Shown here in pieces: positions 63,968 to 64,000 of a DNA stretch of 64,000 nt. Under the pieces are notes generated by a model. That model did no database searches, was not told where the DNA came from, and saw nothing but the letters and a program-made list of their open reading frames with translations. Each line of letters begins with the position of its first letter. Within the stretch, counting starts at the first letter, position 1. Source of the DNA: Burkholderiales bacterium (GTDB lineage Bacteria; Pseudomonadota; Gammaproteobacteria; Burkholderiales; WYBJ01). The position numbers and the translations under genes are program-made. The DNA lies in assembly GCA_022841915.1 (NCBI GenBank), contig JALHQN010000005.1, forward strand, positions 62,001 to 126,000. The letters are read 5' to 3'.

Positions 63968-64000
63968 ATGCGCCCGGATCGCAAGGCGGTATGGCGTCGC
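63968..64000 (+). CDS. possible start of another gene (cut by right edge)
   Basis: ATG with aggagagg directly upstream opens a frame MRPDRKAVWRR that runs to the edge. In the same frame an ATG at 63947 exists, and in another frame an ATG overlaps the preceding stop codon. Only eleven codons are visible, so neither start nor family can be decided. Confidence 0.25.
   Translation, partial: MRPDRKAVWRR

Overview
The window is 64 kb of GC-rich chromosomal DNA that looks like a betaproteobacterium of the order Burkholderiales. The reasons are the codon bias, four orphan Bug-type periplasmic binding proteins (a family greatly expanded in that order), a group 2 Mrp antiporter operon with fused subunits A and B, and housekeeping genes such as deaD, nhaR and a 5-formyl-THF cyclo-ligase preceded by a 6S-RNA-like transcript. 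I see no prophage, CRISPR array, tRNA or rRNA. The only mobile-element trace is a 193-bp MITE. The taxonomic call is inference; no marker gene in the window settles it.

Layout. 1-7981: two MmgE/PrpD genes (one cut by the left edge), an MscS channel, a lone eCIS-core (DUF4157) protein and a Bug receptor. 8356-14312: the mrpA(B)CDEFG Na+/H+ antiporter operon, followed by the MITE. 14719-23117: ketopantoate-reductase-like enzyme with a Bug receptor, a voltage-gated Na+ channel translationally coupled to a Ca2+/Na+ exchanger, then a Bug/SDR pair divergent from a CoA-transferase/NIPSNAP pair. 23190-33126: lactonase-like beta-propeller, DeaD helicase, Tat-type esterase, Bug receptor divergent from an ACMSD-like amidohydrolase, MFS, TerC, NhaR. 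33307-46644: BI-1 protein, ExoD, an acyl-CoA synthetase/GNAT fusion, 6S-like RNA and cyclo-ligase, tandem UspA, GMC oxidoreductase with a D-2-hydroxyacid dehydrogenase, FadB/FadJ-type multifunctional enzyme, gamma-glutamyltransferase. 46882-52929: a peroxiredoxin with an in-frame UGA at the peroxidatic-cysteine position, then a TonB receptor, YfiR and hybrid kinase trio. 53114-64000: MFS, serine hydrolase, and a group of envelope-stress genes (YihY, DUF1328, PLD-VTT fusion, a broken AI-2E transporter, BON-domain proteins, glycine-zipper protein).

How the genes fit together. Several unrelated operons handle Na+, H+ or osmotic stress (Mrp, Na+ channel/exchanger, MscS, NhaR, TerC, BON and DUF1328 proteins). 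Others look like small catabolic modules in which a Bug receptor sits beside one or two enzymes for an unknown organic acid or CoA ester. The TonB/YfiR/kinase trio looks like a self-contained envelope signalling unit.

The most notable observation is the peroxiredoxin at 46882-47343. Its reading frame is conserved through a UGA that falls at the catalytic Cys of the T-x-x-C motif. A bacterial SECIS-like hairpin follows at the expected distance, and the protein has no other cysteine. It is best read as a selenoprotein that ordinary gene calling would truncate. A second in-frame UGA, in the AI-2E transporter, fits none of these criteria and is treated as a nonsense mutation.
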